Shown: positions 9,335 through 19,656, numbered from the stretch's first letter. The stretch: DNA of 64,000 nt from Mediterraneibacter faecis JCM 15917 (GCA_001312505.1 BBDW01000005.1:124001-188000); one strand, 5' to 3'. Notes: generated from the letters alone by a model not told the origin. Made by a program: numbers and translations.

Positions 9335-11923
9335 TTATTTCTTCCTTTCGTATGGTGTGTTAGAAAGAGGAAGGCTGTAGCGTCTTTCTCCGTCAAATCT
9401 GCAATATGCATCTGCGATTGCAGGAGCAGTAGGGATGGATGTGATCTCTCCGATACCGATTGCTCCACAGGCAACATCCAGACCAGGTTTATCAATAACG
9501 ATTGCTTCAATCTCAGGAACTTCGTGAGAACGGAAAAGTCCTAAGGAACCATACTTGTCAATTGGTTTACAATTTTCATCGATTGGATACTGCTCTCTGA
9601 GTGCGAATCCCATAGACATTACAACACCGCCTTCAATCTGACCTTCGCAGGAAAGTGGGTTGACAGCTTTACCAACATCGTGTGCGGCAATCATTTTCTC
9701 AATCTTACCTGTCTTAGGATCAAGGATGCAGACCTGAGTTGCATATCCATAAGCAACGTGAGATATCGGATTAGGCACATCTGCACCAAGTGGATGAGTC
9801 TTAGCGAGATACTCTCCGTAGAAAGTTTCTCCAATCATATCTTTCATGGACTTACCGCTGTTTTTCGCTTCCATGAATTTTTCACATGCTCTGCGGCACG
9901 CTTCACCGGTTACAAGTGTCTGACGAGAACCGGAAGTTGTACCGGAATCAGGTGAAATCCATGTGTTGCTTCGCTCATAGACGATATCATCATGGGAAAG
10001 ATCTGTATTTGTAACGATCATCTGTACAAGTACAGTACCAAGTCCCTGACCGATACAGGAAGCACCAGTGAAGATGTGAAGTTTTTCATCTTCTTCAACA
10101 ATTAATTTTACACGTCCTGTATCTGGAATACCAACACCAACGCCGGCATTCTTCATAGCACAACCAAGTCCAACAGCCTTACCGGCCGCAAGTGCAGCAT
10201 CATACTCTTCTTTGACAGCCTCCAGTGTCTCTACAAGACCTGTAGAGTTATCTACAATCTGTCCGTTCGGAAGTACTTCGCCTGGGCGGATCGCATTGCG
10301 GTAATGAATCTCCCAAGGCGTAATGCCTACTTTGTCAGCCATCATGTTCAGAAGTGTCTCTGTTGCGAAACAAGTCTGTGTAACACCAAATCCGCGGAAT
10401 GCTCCGGCAGGTGGGTTATTTGTATAGTAAGCAGTTCCTTCAATTTCAAAGTTTTCATAATGATAAGGTCCTGCTGCATGTGTACATGCACGTTCAAGAA
10501 CCGGGCCGCCAAGAGAAGCGAATGCACCTGTGTCAGATTTAACAATCGCTTTTACACCCTGGATCACTCCATTCTCATCGCATCCCATTGTCATATCCAT
10601 GTAGAATGGGTGACGTTTCGGATGAACAAGCAAGGATTCCGCTCTGGATAATTTCATCTTGATCGGTTTCTTTGTTACGTAAGTAAGCAATGCACTTAAA
10701 TGCTGAACAGTCATGTCCTCTTTACCACCGAAACCACCGCCGACTAATGCGTTCTGAACCTTTACTTTATCTGTTCCAAGCATAAGTGTAACTTCGTGCA
10801 ATGTCTGGTGAGCGGACTGGTCTGTTGAATATACGAAAATGTCACCGTCTTCATCATAGAAAGAAACAGCACATTCCGGTTCAAGGAAAGCATGCTCAGT
10901 CCAAGGTGTCTCGAAGTGATGTGAGATCACGTACTTGGAATTCTTGATTGCTTCTTCCGCATTTCCGCGGCTGATGTGCTTATAAGCACATACGTTAGTC
11001 TCTTCTTCATCATAAACAAGAGGTGCATCCGGAGCAGCAGCTTCTTCCACTGTATGCACATGAGGAAGTACTTCATATTCAACTTTAATAAGTTTCTTTG
11101 CTTTTTCTACAGTTGCCATGTCAGTTGCAGCTACAAGGGCAATTGCATCTCCGAGATAATGAGTCAGTCCGCCAACCGGAATCAGTGAATACTGATCATG
11201 TTTTAAGTGTCCGATCTTATTCTCCCCCCCAGGAATATCATCGGCTGTTACAACCGCTTCTACGCCAGGCAGAGCCTCGGCAGCAGAGGTATCAATAGAA
11301 AGTACGCGAGCTCGTGGATATTTACTACGAAGAGCAGCGCCATAGAGCATTCCTTCCGGATAATAGTCATCCGGATATTTACCTGTTCCAAGCACTTTTT
11401 CTTCAACATCTATACGAGAAACACGGGAACCAAGAGTCCAGCTAGGATCTCCGTCATCTGGTAAAACTCCTTCTTTCAGAATCTTAGCTGCCAGACGTAC
11501 CGCGTCCATGATCTTAACATATCCTGTACAGCGGCAATAGTTGTTGCGCAGCGCATAGCGAATCTCATCATCGGTTGGTTCCGGATTTACATCCAAAAGT
11601 GCTTTTGTGCACATAACCATACCAGGAATACAGAATCCGCACTGTACAGCGCCTGCCTTCCCGTAAGCATAAGTGTAAACTTTCTGTTCCCAATCAGAAA
11701 GCCCCCCCTCGACTGTGATGACATTCTTTCCGGCCAATGAATCTGTGTCAGGTACGCAGGATTTGCAAGTCTGTCCATCAATGATAACAGTACAGGCTCC
11801 ACAAGCGCCTTCGCTGCAACCATCCTTTGCAGAGGTAATGTGCAGTTCATCACGCAGGAACCGTAACAGTTTCTGATTCTTTGAAGGTGAGACTTCCTGA
11901 CCATTTACTATAAATGATGCCAT
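9335..11923 (-). CDS. xdh: Fused molybdenum hydroxylase, xanthine dehydrogenase family (2Fe-2S + MoCo domains)
   Basis: An 862-residue molybdenum hydroxylase that should oxidise a purine or similar heterocycle. The N-terminal 2Fe-2S domains hold CSEGACGACTV and, in the second cluster, CGFCIPGMVMC and NNYCRCTGY. The molybdopterin domains follow, with GGGFGGKEDMTVQ, GAFRGFGVTQ, GQGLGTVLVQMI and the base Glu in IGIGE. There is no FAD domain, so electrons probably leave through the neighbouring polyferredoxin. Fusions of this shape occur among the selenium-dependent molybdenum hydroxylases of Clostridia. I start at ATG 11923 because AAAGGAG lies just upstream; a longer reading to 12055 has no such site. 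Two seven-C runs (11224-11230, 11702-11708) add one Gly each. Confidence 0.9.
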   Translation of the reverse strand: MASFIVNGQEVSPSKNQKLLRFLRDELHITSAKDGCSEGACGACTVIIDGQTCKSCVPDTDSLAGKNVITVEGGLSDWEQKVYTYAYGKAGAVQCGFCIPGMVMCTKALLDVNPEPTDDEIRYALRNNYCRCTGYVKIMDAVRLAAKILKEGVLPDDGDPSWTLGSRVSRIDVEEKVLGTGKYPDDYYPEGMLYGAALRSKYPRARVLSIDTSAAEALPGVEAVVTADDIPGGENKIGHLKHDQYSLIPVGGLTHYLGDAIALVAATDMATVEKAKKLIKVEYEVLPHVHTVEEAAAPDAPLVYDEEETNVCAYKHISRGNAEEAIKNSKYVISHHFETPWTEHAFLEPECAVSFYDEDGDIFVYSTDQSAHQTLHEVTLMLGTDKVKVQNALVGGGFGGKEDMTVQHLSALLTYVTKKPIKMKLSRAESLLVHPKRHPFYMDMTMGCDENGVIQGVKAIVKSDTGAFASLGGPVLERACTHAAGPYHYENFEIEGTAYYTNNPPAGAFRGFGVTQTCFATETLLNMMADKVGITPWEIHYRNAIRPGEVLPNGQIVDNSTGLVETLEAVKEEYDAALAAGKAVGLGCAMKNAGVGVGIPDTGRVKLIVEEDEKLHIFTGASCIGQGLGTVLVQMIVTNTDLSHDDIVYERSNTWISPDSGTTSGSRQTLVTGEACRRACEKFMEAKNSGKSMKDMIGETFYGEYLAKTHPLGADVPNPISHVAYGYATQVCILDPKTGKIEKMIAAHDVGKAVNPLSCEGQIEGGVVMSMGFALREQYPIDENCKPIDKYGSLGLFRSHEVPEIEAIVIDKPGLDVACGAIGIGEITSIPTAPAIADAYCRFDGERRYSLPLSNTPYERKK

Positions 11924-12025
11924 GTCAGTTACTCCTTTCTTTGTAACAAAATCCCCAAAGAAAAATCTTTGAGGAGTATGTGTTTGTTGTGTATTTTTAA
12001 TTATATAAAGATACCTATGGTTATA

Positions 12026-12053
12026 TTTTATCACATATTCAACAAAAAGCAAC
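12026..12053 (-). promoter_or_regulatory. Probable promoter of the xanthine dehydrogenase operon
   Basis: On the minus strand TTGCTT (12048-12053) and TAAAAT (12026-12031) are 16 bp apart, about 100 bp before the start. Confidence 0.4.
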
Positions 12054-12123
12054 AACTATTCTAAAAAAGTTTTTGACACCTAAAAATATTTTAGATATAT
12101 GATATAAAAAATGCATATCAGGA

Positions 12124-12162
12124 CAAAAAAAGGGAAGTACCGCAAAATGATACTCCCTTGTA
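12124..12162 (-). terminator. Terminator of the zinc-ribbon membrane protein gene
   Basis: On the minus strand AAGGGAGTATC pairs imperfectly with GGTACTTCCCTT and is followed by seven T. Confidence 0.65.
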
Positions 12163-12213
12163 ATTATCTTATATAAATTGTTCTTAGAAACCAAAAAGAT
12201 TTACAACGCGATT

Positions 12214-13398
12214 TTAATTATCGTGTTCTTCTTCAAATGGATCGTCGTAATCATCTTCATCATCGTAATCATCTCCACCGCGGGAAGCAATTGCGAGAAT
12301 CAGTGAAATAACAGCAAGTACACCACTTACACCGGCTAAAATCAGAAGCTCGAATTCATCTCCATGTTTCAGGAAAGCAAAAACAGCACCACCGATATAG
12401 ACAATCATCGGGATAAGGAATGCAAAAAGTGTATCACGGTTATTCATGATGAAGTATAACAGTGCAGTGACAAGCATACAAAGAGCAACAATGACATAAT
12501 TCATGCCTGGAGCAGAAGTTACGTCAGCTCCTGATGTGCTGAGTCCTGTTACGAATCCTTTATAAATACAGAAACCAAATGCAAGCAGGGAAATGATTCC
12601 AAGGATGATGCGTCCAGGTCTGAAGCGTGGATATTCGTCTACATATTCATATTCATCATCATCTTCATCATCAGAGGATTTCTTATCATCATAGTCATCC
12701 ATTTTTCTGGATTTTACATCTTCCTTTGCTTTCGCAGTTTCGGCTTCCTCTTTCTTTTTCTTCTTGGCAGCTTTACTGTCAGGGTCAGTTGCAAGCATAT
12801 CTTCGTATCCCTTGCGAACTGCTTTTTCACGCTTATCACGGATTTCTTCCGCTGGAATGTTCCCATATTTCTGCTCTTCGGAATTATCAGTGGCAGTGGC
12901 ATCAGTGGCAGCTTTCTGTGCAGCGGCTTTGCGGGCTCTGGCTCTCTCCTTAAGAATACGTTCAGCTTCTTCTTCTGAAATCCCTTTGTCAGCAGCAAGG
13001 CGGGCAATCGCTTCTTTGCGGGCGCGGGCTTTTGCTTCTCTGCGGGCAGCTCGTTTCTCTTCAGCGGCACGGGCGGCGGCCTCAGCTTTCGCTTTTTCTT
13101 CAGCAGCACGGGCGGCAGCTTCAGCTTTCGCTTTTTCTTCAGCAGCGCGGGCGGCAGCTTCGGCTTTCGCTTTTTCTTCAGCAGCACGGGCGGCAGCTTC
13201 AGCTTTTGCTTTCTCTTCTGCAGCTTTCTTGGCAGCGATCTTCTTTGCACGTTGTTTATCAAGGTTCCATTGCTTTTTACAGCTATGGCAGATTGCATAT
13301 TCATTAAAGATTGGATCCCCCCCGTTTTCGCTGGTGCCAATCTGCTTATTCTGCAAATCCAGGTCTTTTCCACATATTGGGCACTTCATATTAATCAT
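12214..13398 (-). CDS. Zinc-ribbon membrane protein with Ala/Glu/Lys repeats
   Basis: A 394-residue protein of unknown function. The N-terminus is a zinc ribbon (CPICGKDL at residue 5 and CHSCKKQW at about 37). A long helical stretch of 13-residue repeats (AEEKAKAEAAARA, residues 58-115) follows, then a charged region and a C-terminal block of about four hydrophobic segments, ending in an acidic tail. The order suggests a cytoplasmic zinc ribbon held to the membrane by a rod. AGAGGAG precedes the ATG. A seven-C run at 13317-13323 adds one Gly in the zinc ribbon (ENGGDP). Similar composite proteins are common and uncharacterised in Lachnospiraceae. Confidence 0.7.
   Translation of the reverse strand: MINMKCPICGKDLDLQNKQIGTSENGGDPIFNEYAICHSCKKQWNLDKQRAKKIAAKKAAEEKAKAEAAARAAEEKAKAEAAARAAEEKAKAEAAARAAEEKAKAEAAARAAEEKRAARREAKARARKEAIARLAADKGISEEEAERILKERARARKAAAQKAATDATATDNSEEQKYGNIPAEEIRDKREKAVRKGYEDMLATDPDSKAAKKKKKEEAETAKAKEDVKSRKMDDYDDKKSSDDEDDDEYEYVDEYPRFRPGRIILGIISLLAFGFCIYKGFVTGLSTSGADVTSAPGMNYVIVALCMLVTALLYFIMNNRDTLFAFLIPMIVYIGGAVFAFLKHGDEFELLILAGVSGVLAVISLILAIASRGGDDYDDEDDYDDPFEEEHDN
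13059..13225 (-). repeat. 39-bp tandem repeats inside the coding region
   Basis: About four near-identical 39-bp units encode AEEKAKAEAAARA. The units differ mainly at silent positions, so copy number could change by slippage without breaking the frame. Confidence 0.85.
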
Positions 13399-13675
13399 GT
13401 ACTCCTCTCTTTTGTATCAAAATATTTATAACAGATTTATTATAGCATCTTAAAAGAGGAAGAACAACGAAAAAAGTGTGTTTTACATAAAATGTTTTAG
13501 AAAAAAATCAAAATTGTGCAAGAATTTAGTTTAAATTCATAAGAAATGGTGGACTTTAAAAATTTAATGTGTTAAAATCAAAAAGTGGCCTGAGAAGGCA
13601 AAAGGTATTGTTATGGTTTATGGTATGCCGTAAGCCATCATATAATTAGCCGGTTGAGAAGGAGATTGTTTCGTA

Positions 13676-13988
13676 TGAGTAAGAAGATCAGAACCGAGGC
13701 AGTAGATTATCTGTTTCAGGCAATCTTAAGCTTGAGAATAAAGAAGAGTGTTATACATTTTTTGAAGACATCTGTACGATCAATGAGCTGCTTTCATTGT
13801 CACAGAGATTTGAAGTGGCAAGAATGCTCCGTGAACAGAAGACATATCTGGAGATCGCGGAGAAGACAGGAGCATCCACTGCGACAATCAGTCGTGTGAA
13901 CCGTTCTCTTAATTATGGGAATGACGGATATGATATGGTTTTCAAACGTGTAGGGCTTGCTGAGGAAGAGAATGGAACGGAAGAATAA
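13676..13988 (+). CDS. yerC: YerC/YecD family TrpR-like regulator (frame broken)
   Basis: A DNA-binding protein of about 104 residues of the TrpR-like YerC/YecD family. The helix-turn-helix is in YLEIAEKTGASTATISRVNR, which is the family signature. The N-terminal dimerisation helices read SKKIRTEAVDYLFQAILSL and then continue ENKEECYTFFEDI in another frame. One base is missing beside 13731, where AAGCTT is probably AAGCCTT. AGAAGGAG precedes the ATG. YerC is widespread in Firmicutes and its regulon is poorly known. It lies just upstream of a terminator. Confidence 0.85.
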
Positions 13989-14033
13989 CACTTAAGAATT
14001 AAGCTTACAATAAAATACCTTTTATCAATCAAA

Positions 14034-14092
14034 AGATACAGCTTGCGGAAGATCCTGATAAAGTCTTTCGCAGGCTGTATCTCGTTTTAAAC
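14034..14092. terminator. Hairpin terminator between yerC and the DUF1836 gene
   Basis: A stem of about 19 bp pairs 14034-14052 with 14064-14082, with only two G-U pairs, and a T-run on the right. It sits between convergent genes. Confidence 0.8.
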
Positions 14093-14100
14093 AGAAATGT

Positions 14101-14730
14101 TTATTTCCCTTTCTTTTTCTCTTCGTTTTTTGAAGACTTGGAAGAGAGGTCATCAATGATCCGTTCAATGATCATTTTCTTGATATATACATCAAAACTC
14201 AAGCTGCATATAAATGCAAACTGCTGTAAGATCTCCTTATCTTCGCCATCAGCAAGATGAGTGAAAGTCTCAGCAGATTTTTCGTAAGTAGCAGTTACAT
14301 TCTCTTTGATGGAATCCAGCTGTTCTTTTTCAATCTTGCAGATTTCTTTGTAAATATCCGCTAATTCAAAAGAGCTTCCATCCGGAAAATATTTCTCTGT
14401 GAGCGGTGCAAGAACTGTCTCAATATCTTTGATTGAAAGGATATTTTTAAAATAATAAATGAAGACCAGAAGGAGCAGGTGCTCTCTGGAATACTTTTTT
14501 TTCACCGGGGGGGGTGGAAGAAGATTGTTCTTCGTATAATTATTGATCATGGTCTTTGTCAGGATCTTATCATCAGGGTAACGTTTGGTCGAAGCCAGCT
14601 GCTCATCCATAAAAGTAGTTACTTGATCCATGTAAAGATCAATATTCGGAACATCGCCGGGATGCACATAACTTAAAGAAGAAAGTTCTTCTAAAATGCT
14701 GTTTAACAGATTACTTGTGTCTATATTCAT
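14101..14730 (-). CDS. DUF1836 domain protein
   Basis: A 209-residue DUF1836 protein. The core is ILTKTMINNYTKNNLLPPP followed by KKKYSREHLLLLVFIYYFKNILS. Its helical arrangement resembles MerR-type winged helix-turn-helix proteins, so a DNA-binding role is plausible but not shown for the family. The C-terminus is Lys-rich. Promoters of this gene and of pcrA face away from each other. An eight-G run on the + strand (14507-14514) gives four prolines where the family has two or three. Confidence 0.75.
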   Translation of the reverse strand: MNIDTSNLLNSILEELSSLSYVHPGDVPNIDLYMDQVTTFMDEQLASTKRYPDDKILTKTMINNYTKNNLLPPPPVKKKYSREHLLLLVFIYYFKNILSIKDIETVLAPLTEKYFPDGSSFELADIYKEICKIEKEQLDSIKENVTATYEKSAETFTHLADGEDKEILQQFAFICSLSFDVYIKKMIIERIIDDLSSKSSKNEEKKKGK

Positions 14731-14808
14731 GTTATCACCTCAATACATTTATTATATAGTATTTAAAACTAGATGGCAAGCAAAAGATAAGAGGGCCGGA
14801 AAATGTAG

Positions 14809-14837
14809 TTGACAAACAGGAACGTGTGTTTGATAAT
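14809..14837 (+). promoter_or_regulatory. pcrA promoter
   Basis: TTGACA (14809-14814) and GATAAT (14832-14837) with a 17-bp spacer, 47 bp before the start codon. Confidence 0.7.
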
Positions 14838-14883
14838 GGGAATACATTTACAGATATCTTTATAACTTTAAAGGAGTGGAAAG

Positions 14884-17192
14884 ATGAGCATTTATGATAA
14901 ATTAAATGAACCACAGAGAGAGGCTGTTTACCACACGGACGGCCCTCTTCTGATCCTTGCCGGAGCCGGTTCAGGAAAAACAAGAGTTCTGACGCACAGG
15001 ATCGCATATCTGATCGGAGAACGTGGCGTGAACCCATGGAATATCCTTGCAATCACATTTACGAACAAAGCGGCAGAAGAGATGCGCCAGCGTGTGGATA
15101 ACCTTGTCGGTTTTGGAGCGGAAAGTGTATGGGTGAGCACATTTCATTCTGCATGTGTGCGTATTTTGAGAAGGTTTATTGACAGATTAGGGTATGAGAA
15201 TCATTTTACTATATATGATACAGATGATCAGAAGACATTAATTAAGGAAGTCTGTCGGAAAGTAGATGTGGATACGAAAGTGTTTAAAGAAAGAAGTCTG
15301 CTTTCAGCAATTTCATCTGCCAAGAATGAGATGATCCTTCCGGATGAATTTGAACTGAATGCCGGAGGAGACTTTGCAAAGATGAAGATTGCCAAGGTTT
15401 ACCGCGAGTATGAGGCGCAGATGAGGGCGAATAATGCGCTGGATTTTGACGATCTGCTTGTAAAGACAGTACAGCTTTTGCAGACACAGCCGGATGTGCT
15501 TGAGAGTTATCAGGAAAGATTCCGCTATATTATGGTAGATGAATATCAGGATACAAATACAGTCCAGTTTCAGTTGGTAAGCCTTCTTGCAGGAAAATAT
15601 AAGAATCTTTGTGTCGTTGGAGATGATGACCAGTCAATCTACAAGTTCCGTGGAGCGAATATCCGGAATATTCTTGACTTTGAGCATGAATTTCCGGATG
15701 CAAAGGTGATCAAACTGGAGCAGAACTACAGATCTACAGGGAATATTCTGAATGCAGCGAACAGCGTGATTGCGAATAACCGTGGAAGAAAGGAAAAATC
15801 ACTTTGGACGGAGAACGGAGAAGGCGAACTGATTCGTCTGCGTCAGTTCGATACTGCGTTTGATGAGGCAGATTTCATTGGCGAAGATATCAAAAGTGCT
15901 GTCAGACAGGGAGGTTCCTATAATGACAGTGCAGTTCTTTATCGTACGAATGCACAATCCCGTCTGCTGGAAGAGAAGTTTATTGCCATGAACATTCCTT
16001 ATAAGATTGTCGGTGGAGTGAATTTCTATGCGAGAAGAGAGATTAAGGATCTTCTTGCTTATCTCAAGACAATCGACAATGGACGTGATGATGTTGCGGT
16101 TAGAAGAATCATTAATGTCCCAAAGAGAGGAATCGGTCTTACAACAATTAACCGGATTCAGGAGTCTGCGACAGAACGTGGAATTGGGTTTTATGAGGCT
16201 TTACTGGCACCGGGCTGATCGCAGGAGTGGGAAGAAGTGCAACAAAACTGGACTCTTTTGCGGCATTGATCGAGTATTTTAAGACGTTGGCAGAAGAGAT
16301 GAGTATCACAGATCTTTTACAGGAAGTGATTGAGAAGACAGGATATATAGAAAGCCTTGAAAATGAAGATAAAGAAGAGGCGAAAACAAGAAAAGAGAAT
16401 ATAGATGAGCTGATCAGTAAAGCGGCAACTTATGAGGAAAGTTGTCAGGATAAAGATGAAAAGGCAACATTGAGTGGATTCCTTGAAGAAGTTGCTTTGG
16501 TTGCGGATATTGACAGTCTGGATGAAGACCAGGAATATGTTGTTCTGATGACTTTACATAGTGCAAAGGGACTTGAATTTCCACGTGTTTATCTTGCAGG
16601 GATGGAAGATGGACTTTTCCCGGGATATATGAGTATTAATGCGGGAGACAGAGAAGAACTGGAAGAAGAGCGAAGACTTTGTTATGTTGGAATTACAAGG
16701 GCAGAGCAGGAACTGACTTTGACAAGTGCGCGCAGAAGAATGGTGCACGGTGAGACACAGTACAATCCGATGTCAAGATTTGTGAAAGAGATCCCGAGGG
16801 AACTGCTTGATACAGGAAACAAGAAGTTTACTCAGGAGACGGAGATGCCAGCACAACAGAATACATATGCACGTGCCAGAGAAGCATTTCGGGCACAGGC
16901 ATTCGGAGGAGCATTTGGCGGAATGGCACCTGCGAAGAATCAGGGAACGAGTAAGACAGTTACAGGAAGTCAGGCACTGGCATCCCTGCAGAAGGGCAGT
17001 CAGCTGGCAGCAGGTGGAAATGGTCCACTTGGTTATGAGGTCGGAGACCGGGTACGTCATGTGAAGTTTGGGGGGGAAGGAACAGTAACGAATATCAAAG
17101 AAGGCGGACGAGATCACGAGGTTACGATTGAATTTGACAGTGTCGGAACACGCAAGATGTTTGCAAAATTTGCCAAGCTTGTAAAGGTATGA
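14884..17192 (+). CDS. pcrA: ATP-dependent DNA helicase PcrA/UvrD (frame broken)
   Basis: A superfamily 1 3'-5' helicase of about 769 residues, essential in many Firmicutes for repair and rolling-circle replication. Motifs run in order: Walker A AGAGSGKTRVL, motif Ia ITFTNKAAEEM, DEYQDTN (Walker B), GDDDQSIYKFRGA, LEQNYRS, then MTLHSAKGLEFPRVYLAGM and RRLCYVGITRA. The C-terminal tail (VKFGGEGTV...) is the Tudor-like domain that binds RNA polymerase. AAAGGAGTGGAAAG precedes the ATG. The frame breaks near 16211-16215: CCGGGC should be CCGGGGC, giving GLIAGVGRSATKL. Because PcrA is usually essential, this break is almost surely not real. A seven-G run at 17070-17076 adds one Gly in the tail. Confidence 0.93.
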
Positions 17193-17296
17193 GAAAGTTA
17201 TAAAAAATGATAAATCAGTAGTAATATGAATCGTCAGGTGTTATAATAAACACAGATTATCTGTCACCGCAAAAGGTGAAGAAAGGACGTGTTAAT

Positions 17297-17538
17297 ATGA
17301 ACAAGAGAATAGAAGACATCATTGCAGAAACAAGATTGAACGAGATTCTTCATAAGAATGAGGCTGAGAAGCAGAAGAACACAGTAATCTGGACACTGGC
17401 TATCATCGGAGCAGTAGCAGCAGTAGCTGCAATCGCTTATGCAGTATATCGTTTTGTATCACCGGATTATCTTGATGATTTTGAAGATGATTTTGATGAC
17501 GATTTGATGATTACTTCAGCGAGGATGATCAGGTATAA
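17297..17538 (+). CDS. Small single-span membrane protein with acidic tail
   Basis: About 81 residues: a charged N-terminal helix (NKRIEDIIAETRLNEIL), one membrane segment (VIWTLAIIGAVAAVAAIAYAV) and a short Asp/Glu-rich tail. The tail probably reads DDDFDDYFSEDDQV and stops at 17536-17538. As written, a missing T in the run at 17503-17505 sends it into another frame to 17545. GAAAGGACG precedes ATG 17297. It is similar in shape to small proteins that neighbour pcrA in Lachnospiraceae. Function unknown. Confidence 0.65.
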
Positions 17539-17561
17539 TTCTTGAGTGAATTGCAAAAGTG

Positions 17562-17600
17562 CAGACAGGGTGAGAGAAGAAACCATCCTGTCTGTTTTTC
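17562..17600 (+). terminator. Intrinsic terminator
   Basis: CAGACAGGGTG pairs with CCATCCTGTCTG (one G-U), followed by five T. Confidence 0.8.
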
Positions 17601-17633
17601 TGTTAAAATAGATTAGATTGATAGGAGATTAGG

Positions 17634-18999
17634 ATGAAAAAAGGTCAGATCTACGAGGGGGATTATTGAACGTGTAGATTTCCCAAACAAGGGGATTGTA
17701 TTTGTTCCGGAGGAAGAACAGTATGTTACTGTGAAAAATGGGATTCCGGGACAGAAGATCCGTTTTATGATAAATAAATTTAAAAGAGGAAATGCAGAAG
17801 GAAGACTTCTTGAAGTGTTGGAGAAATCTCCATTAGAGACAAGAGAGCCGGTATGTAGTATCTTTCCTGCCTGTGGCGGCTGTATGTATCAGACAATGCC
17901 ATATGAAGAGCAGGTGAAGATGAAAGAAGGACAGATCCACAGGATTATGGATCCGGTAGTAAAAGGCGAGTATCTTTTTGAGGGTGTGAAGCACAGTCCG
18001 AAGGAATTTCATTACCGTAACAAGATGGAATTTTCTTTTGGAGACGAATTCAAAGACGGTCCGTTATCTCTCGGTCTTCATAAAAAAGGAAGTACTTATG
18101 ATGTACTGACAGCAGGAGACTGTCAGCTTGTCCATGAAGATATGGATAAGATTCTCCTTTGTGTGCTGGATTATTTCAAAGAAAGAAATGTAAGTTATTA
18201 CAAGAAAATGCAGCATGTCGGTTATCTTCGCCATCTTCTTCTGAGACGAGGCGATACAACAGGCGAGATTCTTGTGAATCTTGTAACGACAACGCAGGAA
18301 GAATATGACTTAACTCCATTAGTAGAAGAACTTCTGGCATTAGAATTAGAAGGAAAGATTGTTGGAATCCTTCATATATTGAATGACTCCCTGTCTGATG
18401 TCGTGAAGAGTGATGAGACAAGAATTCTTTATGGACAGGACTTCTTTTATGAGAAGCTTCTCGGACTGGAATTCAAGATTACACCATTTTCCTTCTTCCA
18501 GCCAAACTCAAAAGGTGCAGAAGTGCTGTACGAGACTGTAAGAGAATACATTGGAGATATTGATAATCAGGTTGTATTCGATCTGTTCAGCGGAACAGGA
18601 ACAATCGGTCAGGTGCTTGCTCCGGTTGCGAAGAAAGTGATCGGTGTCGAGATTATTGAAGAAGCAGTCGAGGCAGCAAAAGAAAATGCTGTCCGAAACG
18701 GACTTTCCAACTGCAGATTTATTGCCGGAGATGTGTTTAAGGTACTTGATGAGATTGAAGAGAAGCCGGATGTGATCGTACTGGATCCGCCGAGAGACGG
18801 AATTCATCCGAAGGCACTCCCGAAGATCTTGAATTATGGGGGGGTGGATAAGATTGTATATATTTCCTGTAAGATGACCAGTCTGGCACGTGATCTGGAG
18901 ATGATGCAGCTGGCGGGATATCGTGTGGAGAAGATGACGGCGGTGGATCAGTTCTGTGAGACGGTGCATTGTGAGGTTGTATGTCTTTTGGGCAAATGA
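17634..18999 (+). CDS. rlmD: 23S rRNA (uracil-C5)-methyltransferase, RlmD/RumA type (frame broken)
   Basis: An RNA methyltransferase of about 455 residues that should put a methyl group on C5 of a uridine in 23S rRNA. An N-terminal TRAM-like part is followed by the 4Fe-4S ligands in CSIFPACGGCMYQTM. SAM motifs are FDLFSGTGTIGQVLAP, VIVLDPPRDGIHPKAL and the catalytic Cys in IVYISCKM. I start at ATG 17634 with AGGAG upstream. A five-G run at 17657-17661 breaks the frame after QIYEG; four G restore ERVDFPNKG. After TGA 18997-18999 the same frame continues open as KPDAKVKLSEDMDDYYRI to a second stop at 19075-19077. This looks like the natural C-terminal tail of the protein cut by a premature TGA. 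Confidence 0.88.
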
Positions 19000-19140
19000 A
19001 AACCAGATGCCAAGGTAAAACTCAGTGAGGATATGGATGATTACTACCGTATTAAAGATGGTAAAGATGAGGAATGATGATTTCGCTATAGTGACTCGTT
19101 CATGTTGATAATATATCTGATTTTGGAGGAAAATTAATTT

Positions 19141-19656
19141 ATGGATAAAGAAAAAGCAGATATGATTATTTATACGACAGAAGATGGTCTGACGAAAGTT
19201 GAGACTACTTTTGATGGTGATACAGTTTGGTTGTCCATTGATCAGATGGCAGAATTGTTTCAGAGAGATAAATCAACCATTTCTAGACATATAAAAAATA
19301 TATTTACAGAAGGTGAATTACAGCGGGATTCAGTTGTTGCAAAATTTGCAACAACTGCTACTGATGGAAAAGTTTACAATGTAGACTATTACAATCTTGA
19401 TGTTATTATTTCTGTTGGCTATCGTGTAAAATCAAAACGAGGAACACAGTTCAGAATCTGGGCAACCGGAATTTTAAAAGAATACATGAGAAAAGGTTTT
19501 GCACTTGATGATGATCGTTTGAAAAATCTAGGTGGCGGAGGATATTTCAAGGAATTGTTAGAGAGAATCCGTGATATTCGTGCATCCGAGAAAGTATTTT
19601 ATCGTCAGGTTCTGGAAATTTATGCAACGAGCATAGATTATGATCCGAAAGCAGAG
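19141..19656 (+). pseudogene. RhuM-family protein, N-terminal half, fused to a DUF1016 remnant
   Basis: The first 172 codons match RhuM-family proteins. A helix-turn-helix-like part is in LSIDQMAELFQRDKSTISRH, then NVDYYNLDVIISVGYRV, RIWATGILKEYMRKGFALDD and a coiled region up to IDYDPKAEY. A complete relative lies at 31178-32215, and there the protein continues for another 150 residues. Here it runs directly into an unrelated DUF1016 fragment, so a deletion has removed the C-terminal half. GGAGG precedes the ATG, so the chimeric N-terminus could still be made. RhuM proteins are common in restriction and other mobile islands but their biochemical role is not known. A perfect palindrome lies at 19331-19357. 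Confidence 0.8.
19331..19357. repeat. Perfect 27-bp palindrome inside the first RhuM gene
   Basis: The arm CAGTTGTTGCAAA is followed by a single A and its exact reverse complement. It encodes the end of RDSVVAKFATTA. The second RhuM gene has a palindrome at the same codons with a different arm. Confidence 0.9.

Noticed and set aside
13059-13225. Possible CRISPR array (regular repeats)
   Set aside because: The units are contiguous in-frame coding repeats without spacers. No cas genes are present.
12764-13453. Rightward frame rich in Ala/Ser/Phe opposite the zinc-ribbon gene
   Set aside because: It mirrors the 39-bp Ala/Glu/Lys repeats. Codon use and lack of a start signal show it is a shadow.
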